64,000 bases of DNA from DATAYA01 sp963754235 (GTDB taxonomy: Bacteria > Pseudomonadota > Alphaproteobacteria > Acetobacterales > Acetobacteraceae), in contig CAVWFK010000018.1 of the NCBI GenBank assembly GCA_963754235.1, forward strand, positions 62,001 through 126,000, read 5' to 3'. The position numbers were made by a program, and so were the translations under genes. Under the pieces are notes generated by a model. The model ran no database searches, was not told where the DNA came from, and saw only the letters and a program-made list of their open reading frames with translations. Positions within the stretch are counted from its first letter, which is position 1. Each line of letters opens with the position of its first letter. Positions 21,979-32,346 of this stretch are shown here, in pieces.

Positions 21979-22833
21979 ATGGAGCAGTTCCAGAACTGGA
22001 TGGTCGATCACAAGATCCCGCTCGGGGACTGGATCGCCAACCTGATCGACCTGATCAAGAACAACAGCTACAGCTTCTTCGACGCGCTGTCGAACACGAT
22101 CCGCTTCTTCGTCAACGGCTTCACCGGCATTCTCGAATGGATCCCGGCGCCGATCCTGGTGTTGCTGATCGTGGCACTCGCCTACGCCCTGCGACGCTCG
22201 TGGGCGCTCGCGGTGTTCGTCGGCCTCGCCCTGCTGTTCATCATGAACCAGGGCTACTGGAACGAGACGATGGAGACGCTGTCGCTGGTGCTGTTCTCGG
22301 CCCTGACCGCGGCCGTGATCGGCGTGCCGCTCGGCATCGCCGCGGCGCACCGGCCGGTGCTCTATCAGACAATGCGCCCGGTGCTCGACCTGATGCAGAC
22401 GCTGCCGACTTTCGTCTATCTGATCCCGACGCTGGTTTTGTTCGGGCTCGGCGTGGTGCCCGGACTGATCTCGACCGTCATCTTTGCCCTGCCGGCGCCG
22501 ATCCGCCTTACCCATCTCGGTATCGTGTCGGTGCCGAAACCGCTGATCGAAGCCGGGGAGGCGTTCGGTGCCACGCGCCTGCAGCTCTTGCGCAAGGTCG
22601 AGCTGCCGAGTGCCAGGCCGACCATCCTCGCCGGGCTTACGCAGTGCATCATGCTCAGCCTCTCGATGGTGGTGATCGCGGCCCTGGTCGGCGCCGGCGG
22701 GCTCGGCGTGCCGGTGGTGCGCGCGCTCAACACGGTGCAGGTGGGGATGGGCTTCGAGGCCGGGTTCGCGATCGTGCTGCTTGCCGTCATCCTCGATCGC
22801 GTGACACGGCCGGCCGAGGGAGCCGCACGGTGA
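21979..22833 (+). CDS. choW: Choline ABC transporter permease ChoW
   Basis: This 284-residue inner-membrane protein has about six helices and the BPD-type permease loop EAGEAFGATRLQLLRKVELPSARPTILAG. The start at 21979 follows a strong AGGGAGGGGAGGG ribosome site and gives the usual N-terminus (MEQFQNWMVDHKIPLGDWI). The family sequence LDLMQTLPTFVYLIPTLVLFG is present. It forms the channel for choline import with ChoX and ChoV. The stop overlaps the GTG start of choV. Confidence 0.93.
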   Translation: MEQFQNWMVDHKIPLGDWIANLIDLIKNNSYSFFDALSNTIRFFVNGFTGILEWIPAPILVLLIVALAYALRRSWALAVFVGLALLFIMNQGYWNETMETLSLVLFSALTAAVIGVPLGIAAAHRPVLYQTMRPVLDLMQTLPTFVYLIPTLVLFGLGVVPGLISTVIFALPAPIRLTHLGIVSVPKPLIEAGEAFGATRLQLLRKVELPSARPTILAGLTQCIMLSLSMVVIAALVGAGGLGVPVVRALNTVQVGMGFEAGFAIVLLAVILDRVTRPAEGAAR

Positions 22834-24068
22834 CCGCCGCCGTCGAGTTCCGCGACGTCGACATCCTGTTCGGGCTGACGCGCCGTCGCGGTGGCGCCGC
22901 GATGGCGCGCGCGTTGGGGCTGCTCGACGCCGGCGAGGCGCGAGCGGAGATCCTGTCGCAAACCGGCGTCGTGGTCGGCGTTGCCGGGGCCAGCCTGACG
23001 GTCGAGCGCGGCCAGATCTGCGTGCTGATGGGCCTCTCCGGCTCCGGTAAATCGACGATGCTGCGCGCCGCCAACGGCCTCAACCGGGTCACCCGCGGCC
23101 AGGTGCTGGTAGCGGACGGCGAGGGCACGGTCGATGTCGCACGCTGCGAACCCGCGCGGCTGCGGCGGCTACGCATGGAGCGCGTCGCCATGGTGTTCCA
23201 GCAATTCGCGCTGCTGCCCTGGCGCACGGTGCGGGAGAATGTGGGCCTCGGGCTCGAGCTGCGCGGCATGGCACCGGCCGAGCGCCGGCGTGTCGTGGAT
23301 GAGAAGCTGCACCTGGTCGGGCTCGAGCAATGGGCGGAGCGCTTTGCGCACGAGCTGTCGGGCGGGATGCAGCAGCGCGTCGGGCTGGCGCGCGCCTTCG
23401 CGACCGACGCCGATATCCTGCTGATGGACGAGCCGTTCTCCGCCCTCGACCCGCTGATCCGCACCAAGCTGCAGGACGAACTGCTGGCATTGCAGGAGAC
23501 GGTCAGGAAGACGATCCTGTTCGTCAGCCACGACCTCGACGAGGCGCTGAAGCTCGGCAACCGCATCTGCATCCTGGAGGGGGGCCGCATCGTACAGACC
23601 GGCACGCCGGAGGACATCGTGCTGCGTCCGGCCGACGACTATGTCGTCGAGTTCGTGCAGCACATGAACCCGCTCACGGTGCTGAAGGGATCGAACGTGA
23701 TGCGCGCCGCCGGCGAGCTTGCCTGGGAGGGCAGGAGCGCGTGGCTCGACGAGGAGCGGCGGTGTCAGGTGACGCTCGACGCCGCCGGGCGTCCGGTTGC
23801 GGGACGGGTGGACGGGGTCGCTTGCGCCGTGTCATCGCGCGACGGCCCGGCTGCGGGCGCGATGCCGGCGGGCATCGTCGCTGCTCCCGCCCTGCTGCCG
23901 CTGCGCGCGATCATCCAGCTTCGCCAGGCGAGCGGGCTGCCGGTGCTGCTGCTCGATCAGGGCCGCTTTTGCGGCGTGTGCAGCGAGGGCGACATCCTGC
24001 GTGCCCTCTCCGGCGTGGAGCGGCGGTCGGCCCCGGCGCCCGAACCGCTCGCGGTAACGGCTGCGTAG
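22830..24068 (+). CDS. choV: Choline ABC transporter ATPase ChoV with CBS-type tail
   Basis: This 412-residue ATPase begins with a long N-terminal segment typical of OpuAA/ChoV (AVEFRDVDILFG, RRGGAAMARALGLLD). The Walker A is GLSGSGKST, the signature is LSGGMQQRVGLARAF, Walker B is ILLMDEPFSALDPL, and an H-loop is in FVSHDLDEA. After about residue 285 comes a C-terminal region ending LLLDQGRFCGVCSEGDILRAL, a CBS-like module that in osmoprotectant importers can sense ionic strength. GTG start inside the choW stop. Confidence 0.92.
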   Translation: MTAAVEFRDVDILFGLTRRRGGAAMARALGLLDAGEARAEILSQTGVVVGVAGASLTVERGQICVLMGLSGSGKSTMLRAANGLNRVTRGQVLVADGEGTVDVARCEPARLRRLRMERVAMVFQQFALLPWRTVRENVGLGLELRGMAPAERRRVVDEKLHLVGLEQWAERFAHELSGGMQQRVGLARAFATDADILLMDEPFSALDPLIRTKLQDELLALQETVRKTILFVSHDLDEALKLGNRICILEGGRIVQTGTPEDIVLRPADDYVVEFVQHMNPLTVLKGSNVMRAAGELAWEGRSAWLDEERRCQVTLDAAGRPVAGRVDGVACAVSSRDGPAAGAMPAGIVAAPALLPLRAIIQLRQASGLPVLLLDQGRFCGVCSEGDILRALSGVERRSAPAPEPLAVTAA

Positions 24069-24105
24069 TGTCGCGCCTCAGCACGTCGTATGCATCGCCC
24101 CTCGG

Positions 24106-24192
24106 CGTCATTGCGAGCGAAGCGAAGCAATCCAGCAGCCTCGCCGGCGGCACCGCCTATGGATTGCTTCGGCTTCGTGCCTCGCAATGACG
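24106..24192. repeat. CGTCATTGCGAG-type palindromic repeat, copy A
   Basis: An 87-base imperfect palindrome beginning CGTCATTGCGAGCGAAGCGA and ending in its complement (CTCGCAATGACG), with a short loop. Three relatives occur at 51324-51421, 57413-57512 and 63120-63217. This element type is widespread in intergenic regions of Alphaproteobacteria and is non-coding. Confidence 0.9.
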
Positions 24193-24280
24193 AGAAACTT
24201 CGGAATCGGGACGCGAGGGCCTGTCGTCAATTGAGCCGCTGACCAGGGCAATCGTTTGGATGATTGGAACGCGGCCAACT

Positions 24281-24418
24281 GCTGCTCTCCGCCCGCGCTT
24301 GCGGGGGGAGAGGTTGGGTGAAGGTGGGTGATGCGGTCAAAATCGCTGCACCGAGCCAGCCGGCAGGCCCACCTCTCCCCGACCCTCTCCCCCCGCAAGC
24401 GCGGGTGGAGAGGGAGAA
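24281..24418 (+). repeat. Dispersed ~138-bp hairpin element, copy 2
   Basis: This copy has the same ends and core as 36651-36788 and is reverse-oriented relative to 2068-2205. Its outer flanks are also inverted: GACCAGGGCAATCG on the left and CGATTGCCCTGAACC on the right. The whole structure from about 24238 to 24466 could therefore fold as one long hairpin. With copy A of the other repeat family it fills the 446-base gap between choV and the aldo/keto reductase gene. Confidence 0.88.
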
Positions 24419-24514
24419 TGGCGCCACCCACGGATCATAGGCTTCGGGCGATTGCCCTGAACCGCTGGCCGGCGCCTATTTGGCGACAGGCCCTAGCGAA
24501 AGGAGACCATTCCG

Positions 24515-25510
24515 ATGCACCGCTATGTTCCGCCTGGGCCACTCGGTTGCGGCGGCGCTCCGCTCGGCAACCTGTTCGCGCCGCTTGCGGACGAACAGGC
24601 CGCCGCGGCGCTCGATGCCGCGTGGGATGCCGGCATCCGGCATTTCGACACCGCGCCGTTCTATGGGTTTGGCCTCTCCGAGCGCCGTTTCGGCTCGGCT
24701 TTGCGCCACCACCCGCGGCAGGCGTTCACGCTTTCGACCAAGGTCGGACGGCTGCTCGTGCCAATCCGTGATCCCGCCCGCGAGCGCTTTGGCTTCGTCG
24801 ATGGTCTGCCTTTCGCGGTGCAGTTCGACTATTCGGCCGACGGGGCGCGGCGCTCGATCGAGGACAGCCTCGAACGGCTCGGCCTCGACCGCATCGATAT
24901 CGCCTATATCCATGATGTCGGCGAGGACACGCATGGACCGGTCTGGCGCGACCGCTTCGACGAGGCGATGGCCGGCGCTGCCGTCGCCTTGCGGCAGATG
25001 CGCGACGAGGGCGTGATCCGAGCCTGGGGGCTGGGCGTCAATCTCGTCGAGCCGTGCCTGCGCGCGCTGGACGCCGCCGATCCCGACCTGTTTCTGCTGG
25101 CCGGGCGCTACACGCTGCTGGACACGGGCGCTCTCGACACGCTGTTTCCGCAATGTGCGGCGCGCGGGGTGTCGGTGGTCGCGGGCGGCCCGTACAACTC
25201 CGGCCTGCTGGCGGGCGGCGGCACCTACAACTACGCGCCGGCCGCCGCCGATATGATCGCGCACCGAGACCGGCTGGCGGCGGTGTGCCGGCGGCATGGC
25301 GTCGATCTGCGGGCCGCGACACTGCAGTTCTGCGCCGCGCACCCGGTCGTCGCCGCCGTCATCCCGGGCGGCCGCAGCGCAGAGGAGGTGCGTCAGAACG
25401 CGGCGCTGATGACCGCGGTCATCCCGCCTGCACTGTGGGCCGAGCTGCGCGATCTCGGCCTCATCCCCGCCCACGCGCCCGTCTCGCGCCCGCCCGTCGC
25501 CCGCGCATGA
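24515..25510 (+). CDS. Aldo/keto reductase (aldose 1-dehydrogenase-like)
   Basis: This 331-residue TIM-barrel protein shows the family catalytic region GIRHFDTAPFYGFGLSERRFG with Asp and Tyr of the tetrad, Lys in LSTKVGRLL, and His in IAYIHDV. The blocks GPYNSGLLAGGGTYNY and VIPGGRSAEEVRQN resemble D-threo-aldose (L-fucose) 1-dehydrogenases, which oxidise sugars using NAD(P)+. A AAAGGAGA ribosome site precedes the ATG. No neighbouring sugar genes support the assignment, so the substrate stays open. Confidence 0.85.
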   Translation: MHRYVPPGPLGCGGAPLGNLFAPLADEQAAAALDAAWDAGIRHFDTAPFYGFGLSERRFGSALRHHPRQAFTLSTKVGRLLVPIRDPARERFGFVDGLPFAVQFDYSADGARRSIEDSLERLGLDRIDIAYIHDVGEDTHGPVWRDRFDEAMAGAAVALRQMRDEGVIRAWGLGVNLVEPCLRALDAADPDLFLLAGRYTLLDTGALDTLFPQCAARGVSVVAGGPYNSGLLAGGGTYNYAPAAADMIAHRDRLAAVCRRHGVDLRAATLQFCAAHPVVAAVIPGGRSAEEVRQNAALMTAVIPPALWAELRDLGLIPAHAPVSRPPVARA

Positions 25511-25529
25511 TCCGCATCGAGGTGCTGCG

Positions 25530-26438
25530 TCATTGTCCCGCAGCGATGGTGCGCCGCGCGCGCCTTTCGATCGCTTCATGGCGTGCCACGAGTTCCTGCG
25601 CCCGACGCACGACGGGGACATCGATCATCCGACCGTCGAAGCTAACGGCACCGAGGCCTTCGGCGGCGGCCTTGTGGTAGGCGGCGAGCATACGCCGCGC
25701 CCGTTCGACCTCTGCGGGTTCGGGCCGGAACTCCTCGTTCAGCACGGCGATCTGGCTGGGATGGACGACCGACGCTCCGCAGAACCCAAGATCACGGGAG
25801 CGGCGGATCGTCGCGCGAAACGCATCGAGGTCGGCGAAATCGGCAACCGTCCCGAGAAAGCCGAGTGGCAGAATACCGGCGGCGCGTGCAGCGAAGATCG
25901 CCCGCTGGTTGGGAAACAGCAACCCCTCTGCTTCGGGCACCATGCCGACGGCGAGTGCGAGATCCTCGGCCCCGACCGTGATCGCGACCAGGCGTCGATG
26001 CGCACGCGCGATCTCCTCGGCGCGAAAGATGCTGCCCGGCGTCTCCAGCATCGCAACCAGCCGGGTATGGCCCGGCGACAGGTGGCGCTCCGCCTCAAGC
26101 TCATCGACAATTTCCGCAATCAACCGCAAATGATCCGCGCTCTCGATCTTGGGCAGCACCAGGGCGGAAACGCCCTGCCCGATCACGGCTTCGAGGTCTC
26201 GAACCAACAGGCGCCAAGGCCGGTTGACACGCACCAACACGTCTGCCCCACCCGCCCCGACCTCTTTTGCCGCCTCGATAACGATCTCTCGTGCTTGCTG
26301 CTTGCTGCCGGGCGGAATGGAATCCTCAAGATCGAGAATGATTGCATCGGCGCCGCGTTGCGCCGCCTTGGCGACGAACCGCTCGACGATCACGGGCACA
26401 AAAAGCATGGATCGCCACACGGGCAGTTCTTGGAGCAT
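25530..26438 (-). CDS. CitE-like / HpcH-HpaI aldolase family lyase
   Basis: This 302-residue TIM-barrel enzyme starts with RSMLFVPVIVERFVAKAAQRGADAIILDLEDSIPP, the standard CitE-like opening (FVP and the metal-binding LDLEDS). The motifs VRVNRPW, LPKIESADHL, VAMLETPGSIF and GAEDLALAVGM follow. Enzymes of this group cleave or form malyl-CoA, citramalyl-CoA or related 3-hydroxyacyl-CoA compounds. It converges with the upstream reductase and lies 11 bases downstream of the next minus-strand gene, so it may share an operon with it. Confidence 0.85.
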   Translation of the reverse strand: MLQELPVWRSMLFVPVIVERFVAKAAQRGADAIILDLEDSIPPGSKQQAREIVIEAAKEVGAGGADVLVRVNRPWRLLVRDLEAVIGQGVSALVLPKIESADHLRLIAEIVDELEAERHLSPGHTRLVAMLETPGSIFRAEEIARAHRRLVAITVGAEDLALAVGMVPEAEGLLFPNQRAIFAARAAGILPLGFLGTVADFADLDAFRATIRRSRDLGFCGASVVHPSQIAVLNEEFRPEPAEVERARRMLAAYHKAAAEGLGAVSFDGRMIDVPVVRRAQELVARHEAIERRARRTIAAGQ

Positions 26439-26449
26439 GAACGACCCTC

Positions 26450-27262
26450 CTAATGCCCAGCCGGCGGCGCCGGCGGCAGCGCGTCGAGGAAGTAGGGCAC
26501 GCGCTTCAGCGCGTCGGCACGCGCCGCCGGGTTGGTGCCGGCATGGGCAACGCCCTTGCCGCCGACGCTGAATGCAAGTCCGGCCAGGGTGCGGACCGGT
26601 CGGTTGGGCACGTCGAAATCGTGATAGGCGCCGGGATACGCAACGAGCGTGATCTGTCCGGGGTAGCGCGCGGCCAGCGCCCGGCAGGCGTCGGGCGGCA
26701 CCCAGTCGTCGCTGGCGCCGAGCAGCATCAGCAGCGGCGCCGCCGGCCGCCAGTCGGCCTGCGCGAGCGATGCGCGGCAGCCGGGATAGAACGCGACCAG
26801 TCCGCGCAGCAGCCCCGCCGGCAGGTCAGGGGCCGCCCGTCCGGCCGCCAGCACCGTGCTGCCGCCGTTCGACCAGCCCAGCAGCGCCACCCCGCCGGGG
26901 GGTGCGAAGCGCTGCACCGCCAGCCACCGCGCGGCGGCGAGCGCGTCCTGCCGCCTCAGGCCTCGCGGCGTCACGCTCCGCGGCTTGACCCGACACTGCG
27001 ACCCGAGCCCGCGCGAGCCGAAGCTGTCGGGCAGCAGCACGGCATGGCCCTGCGATGCGAGCAGCCGCGCCCAGGTGAGATCGCGGGACGGATAGGGGCC
27101 GCCGCAGCCGTGCAGTGCCACCACCGCCGGCGCCCGCGCCGGTCCGGTCGGCAGCACCAGCTCGGCCTTGAGCGCAATGCCGCCGGGGCCGGGGATCGCG
27201 ACCGTCTCGGCACGCGCGGTGCAGGCGACCGACAGGCAGGCGAGCAGGATCGTGAGGCGCAT
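26450..27262 (-). CDS. Dienelactone hydrolase family / prolyl oligopeptidase-like secreted hydrolase
   Basis: A 270-residue alpha/beta-hydrolase with a short signal peptide (MRLTILLACLSVACTARA), probably periplasmic. Motifs include VALHGCGGPYPSRD (oxyanion region), the nucleophile elbow GWSNGGS with serine, GASDDWVPP with the acid residue, and GAYHDFDVPN with the catalytic histidine. Serine replaces the cysteine of true dienelactone hydrolases. The start at 27262 was chosen because it begins the signal peptide. It is divergent from hemB, with 85 bases between the two starts. Confidence 0.8.
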   Translation of the reverse strand: MRLTILLACLSVACTARAETVAIPGPGGIALKAELVLPTGPARAPAVVALHGCGGPYPSRDLTWARLLASQGHAVLLPDSFGSRGLGSQCRVKPRSVTPRGLRRQDALAAARWLAVQRFAPPGGVALLGWSNGGSTVLAAGRAAPDLPAGLLRGLVAFYPGCRASLAQADWRPAAPLLMLLGASDDWVPPDACRALAARYPGQITLVAYPGAYHDFDVPNRPVRTLAGLAFSVGGKGVAHAGTNPAARADALKRVPYFLDALPPAPPAGH

Positions 27263-27347
27263 CCCACACGATACCCCGCGCGGCGGCGCTTGGCATCCGA
27301 GCCGCGCCCGACCTATTGGGAACCACAGCCCGCGCCAGGAGAACCCG

Positions 27348-28340
<993 letters not shown>

Positions 28341-29534
28341 GCTGCGGCCCGAACACTCTGTTCGACAGATTGTCCAAGAAGCGGAACACGGCCGGGGTGT
28401 TGTAGCCGGCCAGAAAGGCCAGCACCGAAAGCCCAAGCTTATCGGTGTCGTTCGGCGACAGGACCCCCGCGAAAAGGCCGATCACCCCGCCAAAGGCGAT
28501 CCCGAGGAGAAGGTTGTACTTGATTAGTCCCCGATCCGTATAAGAGAGGCGAGATTCGTCCGCATGGCGGCGCAACATCAGCATCGTCGCGCACGCTGCG
28601 CCTATGAAGGCATACAGGACCGGCAGGATATACGCGGTCAAGCAGGCGAGAACTGATTTTGCCACCCGTTGAGAGTCGAAAAGAGATGTCAGCAGGACAG
28701 GACAGCCGTGTTTCGATCCAGGATAATTGAAGCTGGCGTTGAACATGTCGGCCATTGGTTGGCAAAACCTGTCGCTCATTCCCTTCCCTTTGTCGGCGAC
28801 GATTCCTTCGCGCCAACCGATCACCCAGCTCATGGGAGGGTACGAGATCCAGATATTGTCCCACGACTTTAGGCGGAGGTCTTCGGTTAGGAAGGCCAAC
28901 AGCGCCCAATCCGTCGCGCGACACTTAACTGCCCGATCCCAGTCCGCCTTGAGCGTTGCCACCGACGGAGGTGGATAGAGCCGCACGGGTACAACCGGGG
29001 CGCCAAAATCCGCCAGGCAAGGGTGACTGTCGTCCTGGAATTGCGGGTGCGAGTCAAATTTCTGGGACGCGTCCGTGGCAGCGGCTTCCAGGAAGCTCAA
29101 TTGAGCTTGATCGGAAAGTTTTGTGTCTTGTATCAGTGTTTCGAGCGTCGCCTCTTCTTGAGGGACGATTAGGCGTCCGACGGTCGCGTGGGCAGACAAC
29201 GCTACCGTAACGATTGTAACGACAACCGTTAAGCGTTCAAGCCTCTGAACCGATTGAGCAAGCCACTGCGCGCTCCTGGAGAATCGCAGGTCGATCGTAG
29301 GGTAAGGGGACTGGATCATGATCGGGGTCCCCCACATGAACTTCCCCAAGCGCCGCCGACGGTTTATAGAGGCCCAACCAGCCCTGGTAGTAATGTATTC
29401 CCGAGTGATCGCTATTGTCTCGACCGTTGCGGGACGTGCAACCTCAGCGAGGAAGTCCCTGCTAGAGCAGAAATGCAACGTCTTTTTCCGCAAGAGTGCG
29501 GCGCGCGATGTCGTCCGATGCTCTGGTCTCGATT

Positions 29535-29735
29535 CTAGGTCAGTTCGGAAAGAAATTCCGGATACGTGCTAACCCACAAAGCGTTCTTGTCGTGATCGCT
29601 GAGCGGGAAGCGGTCCCGGAGACGAGAGTCCGCTTGACGCTGTAGATGATCCAGAAGAATGGAAATGTGGCTTAGAATGCGGTTCACATCAGCAATTTCC
29701 AACTTGGCCCTCTGCGTTCCGCCCCCTTCTTCCAT
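29535..29735 (-). CDS. Small hypothetical protein
   Basis: A 66-codon frame upstream of the unknown membrane protein, on the same strand. It encodes a mostly helical, charged peptide (ILSHISILLDHLQRQAD, then FPLSDHDKNALW) that looks more protein-like than the neighbouring shadow frames. There is no clear ribosome site (GGGGTGAT only) and no recognised family. The 171 bases from 29736 to 29906 hold nothing I can name. Confidence 0.35.
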   Translation of the reverse strand: MEEGGGTQRAKLEIADVNRILSHISILLDHLQRQADSRLRDRFPLSDHDKNALWVSTYPEFLSELT

Positions 29736-29906
29736 GAGATCACCCCCATCCCGGGTGGCACCAATGCAGTCGCTGCATGATCATCAGAGCATCGCCTCGC
29801 GACATTTAGGGGCGCGATGCCCAACCCAAGGTAGTTACCGATTAGGAATGATGTCAGAAGTAAGTTTTGAATGCGACAGCAGAATGAACACAATCGCGTG
29901 ATTCTT

Positions 29907-31056
29907 TCAACGTGCCGCCGCTGAGGACGGAATTGCGATTTGCTGTGGCGCGAAGCGGCCGGTCGTGGCGTCGCTGTGGCACGCATCGCAGGCGGAGCTG
30001 CGATAGACGGGTTTGGAGCGGAACACCGCCGCCGGGATGCCGCGGTGCATCCGCCGCCAGCCCGGCGTGTCGGTCAGCCGCAGCGAGCCATTGGCCGCCG
30101 GCGTGCGCATCAGGTGCGCCGGATACGTATCCCAGTGCCCGGCCGAGTTGGCGTCGAGATAGGCGCGGATGTGCGCGACCTGCTCGGCCGAGAGCGTCGC
30201 GTCGTCACCGAAATGATGTTGCAGGTTGCTGAGTACGGCGTTCCAGGTCGAGGCCAGCGCGAGGCTCGGCGAATAGGCGATGTGGCAGGCGCCGCATTGA
30301 TCGGAATACATCGCATCGAGGCTCACCGGCGGCACGCCCCGCCCCGGCAGCGCCGCAAGTGCTGCAACACCCGCGCCGCCCGCGATCCCGACCCCGAGCA
30401 CGATCGCGGCCGCTGCCGCCGGATGCGCTCGCGCCGGCCGCACCACCTCCGCCGCCGGGTGCAGCTTCTTCCGCCCGGTGATCATGGCCCGCAGCAGGCT
30501 CTCCCGCCCGCGCCAGCTTTCGTAGGCGACACCCAGCACGTGCGCACCCACCATGCACAGCACCACGATGCCGAAGAAATTGTGCAGGTCTGTACGCCTG
30601 CCACCCAACCGTGAAGCTCGTGAACGCACGCAGCGGCCCCTGCTTGAACACGCCGCCCAGCGTCACTGTCCCGGTCAGAACGATCAGCACCAGCACGCCC
30701 AGCAGGGCGAACACCATCAGCGCGCCGAGCGGGTTGTGGCCCAAATGACGCTCATGCGCCGGCCGGTGCAGCCCGCGTACCTGGGCGAGCACCCTCGCCG
30801 GCTCAGGGGCGAAGCGCGTGAACCGCGCGTAGGTGCCGCCCAGCGCGCCCCAGGCGAAGCGGAACAGCAGCAGCACCGCGATCGTCGTGCCGGCCACCAG
30901 GTGCCAGGCAAGCGTGGGCATGTCGAGCAGGAACCCGGTGACCGCCGAGACCGCAAGTGCCGCGACCAGCAGCCAGTGGAAGATCCGCACCGCCGGATCC
31001 CAGACCCCGATCGTGCTGTCCGGCGCCGGCCGCTCGCCCATCACCGCGCGCCGCAT
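29907..31056 (-). CDS. Cytochrome b561-type membrane domain fused to diheme cytochrome c (apparent frameshift)
   Basis: The N-terminal part (from 31056) is a four-helix cytochrome b domain: VWDPAVRIFHWLLVAAL with heme-ligand histidine, RFAWGALGGTYARF, and GHNPLGALMVFALL followed by LTGTVTLGG. At about 30,600 the frame changes, and the fourth-helix block TDLHNFFGIVVLCMVGAHVLG continues in another frame. A periplasmic part follows with two heme c sites, CGACH and CDACH. The joined protein is about 380 residues. It would move electrons between the quinone pool and a periplasmic partner. It starts just downstream of a CoA-transferase gene. Confidence 0.8.
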
Positions 31057-31079
31057 CGCGCCCGCGAGGTCGCCGCTCG

Positions 31080-32285
31080 TCAGATCACGCCCTTGTCCCG
31101 CAACGCGGCCAATGCCGCGGCATCGAGGCCAAGCCGCTCGCCCAGCACCGCCTCGGTGTGCTCGCCCAGGAGCGGGGGCGGGATGCGGTAATCGGCCGGC
31201 GTCTCCGACAGGCGCACCGGGTTGGCGATCACCTTCACGCTGCCGCCCGCCTGGTGCGGCATCTCGACCACCGCGCCGCGCGCCTGCACCTGCGGATCGG
31301 CGAATACCTGCGACAGCCGGTTGATCGGGCCGCAGCCGATCTTCTCCGCGGTCAGCCGCTCCAGCCACCACGCGGTCGGATGCGCGCGCAGCACCGGGCC
31401 GAGCGTGTCGGTGACCAGCGCGCGGTGGCTCACCCGTGCGGCATTGGTGGCGAAGCGCGCATCGTCGAGCAGCGCCTCCTGCCCGAAGGCACGGCAGAAC
31501 CGCACGAAGGTCGGATCGTTGCCGATCGAGAGCACCATGTGCCCATCCGCCGTCGCGAACTCCTGATACGGCACGATGTTGGGATGCTGGTTGCCCAGCC
31601 GCGGCGGGTCCTCGCCGGTCGCGAGATAGTTCATGCCCTGGTTCGCCAGCCACGCGACATGCGCGTCCAGCATCCCGATATCGACCTGCTGGCCCTGGCC
31701 GGTTGCTTCGCGGTGGCGGAGTGCCGCGAGGATGCCGATGCAGCCATAGAGGCCCGCGAACACGTCGCTGATCGGCACGCCCACCTTCTGCGGCGCCCCG
31801 TCCGGCTCGCCGGTCAGGCTCATGATGCCGCCCATCGCCTGGACCAGGCTGTCGTAGCCCGGCCGCTCGGCATACGGCCCGGTCTGTCCGAAGCCGGTGA
31901 TCGAGCAGTAGATCAGGCGCGGGAATGCGGCATGAAGCTGCTCGTAGCCAAGCCCGTACCGGCCGAGCGAACCGACCTTGAAGTTCTCCACCAGAATGTC
32001 GCTCTGTGCGATCAGGCGGCGGGCGATCGCCTGGCCTTCAGGCTGGGCTATGTCGAGCGTGACCGAACGCTTGTTGCGGTTGACGCCGACGAAATAGGCG
32101 CTCTCGGTGGTGCCGGGCATGGTCGGCGGCGCGAAGCCGCGCGTGTCGTCGCCGCTACCGGGGCGCTCGATCTTGATGATGTCGGCGCCGAGATCGCCCA
32201 GCATTTGCACGCAGGTCGGCCCGGCGAGGACGCGGGTGAGATCGAAGACCACGAGCCCGCGAAGCGGTCCGGTCGGCTCGGTCAT
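31080..32285 (-). CDS. CaiB/BaiF (class III) CoA-transferase
   Basis: This 401-residue enzyme has the family opening GLVVFDLTRVLAGPTCVQMLGDLGADIIKIERPGSGDDTRG. The blocks NRNKRSVTLD, DILVENFKVGSLGRYGLGY and GYDSLVQAMGGIMSLTG follow, and the tail GEHTEAVLGERLGL is typical. These enzymes move CoA between carboxylic acids, with an aspartate as catalytic nucleophile. The acceptor is unknown. Its stop lies 24 bases before the cytochrome b start. A co-transcribed electron carrier is a plausible but unproven link to acyl-CoA oxidation. Confidence 0.88.
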   Translation of the reverse strand: MTEPTGPLRGLVVFDLTRVLAGPTCVQMLGDLGADIIKIERPGSGDDTRGFAPPTMPGTTESAYFVGVNRNKRSVTLDIAQPEGQAIARRLIAQSDILVENFKVGSLGRYGLGYEQLHAAFPRLIYCSITGFGQTGPYAERPGYDSLVQAMGGIMSLTGEPDGAPQKVGVPISDVFAGLYGCIGILAALRHREATGQGQQVDIGMLDAHVAWLANQGMNYLATGEDPPRLGNQHPNIVPYQEFATADGHMVLSIGNDPTFVRFCRAFGQEALLDDARFATNAARVSHRALVTDTLGPVLRAHPTAWWLERLTAEKIGCGPINRLSQVFADPQVQARGAVVEMPHQAGGSVKVIANPVRLSETPADYRIPPPLLGEHTEAVLGERLGLDAAALAALRDKGVI

Positions 32286-32346
32286 GCGCGATGCTCCGGC
32301 GGTGATGGTCCGCCCGGATTATCCGCGAGGAGCGGTCGCGCGCAAC

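Noticed and set aside
27168..27347. Extended N-terminus for hemB
   Set aside because: The upstream codons are not family-like and overlap the divergent hydrolase start. The ATG at 27348 has a ribosome site and the normal N-terminus.
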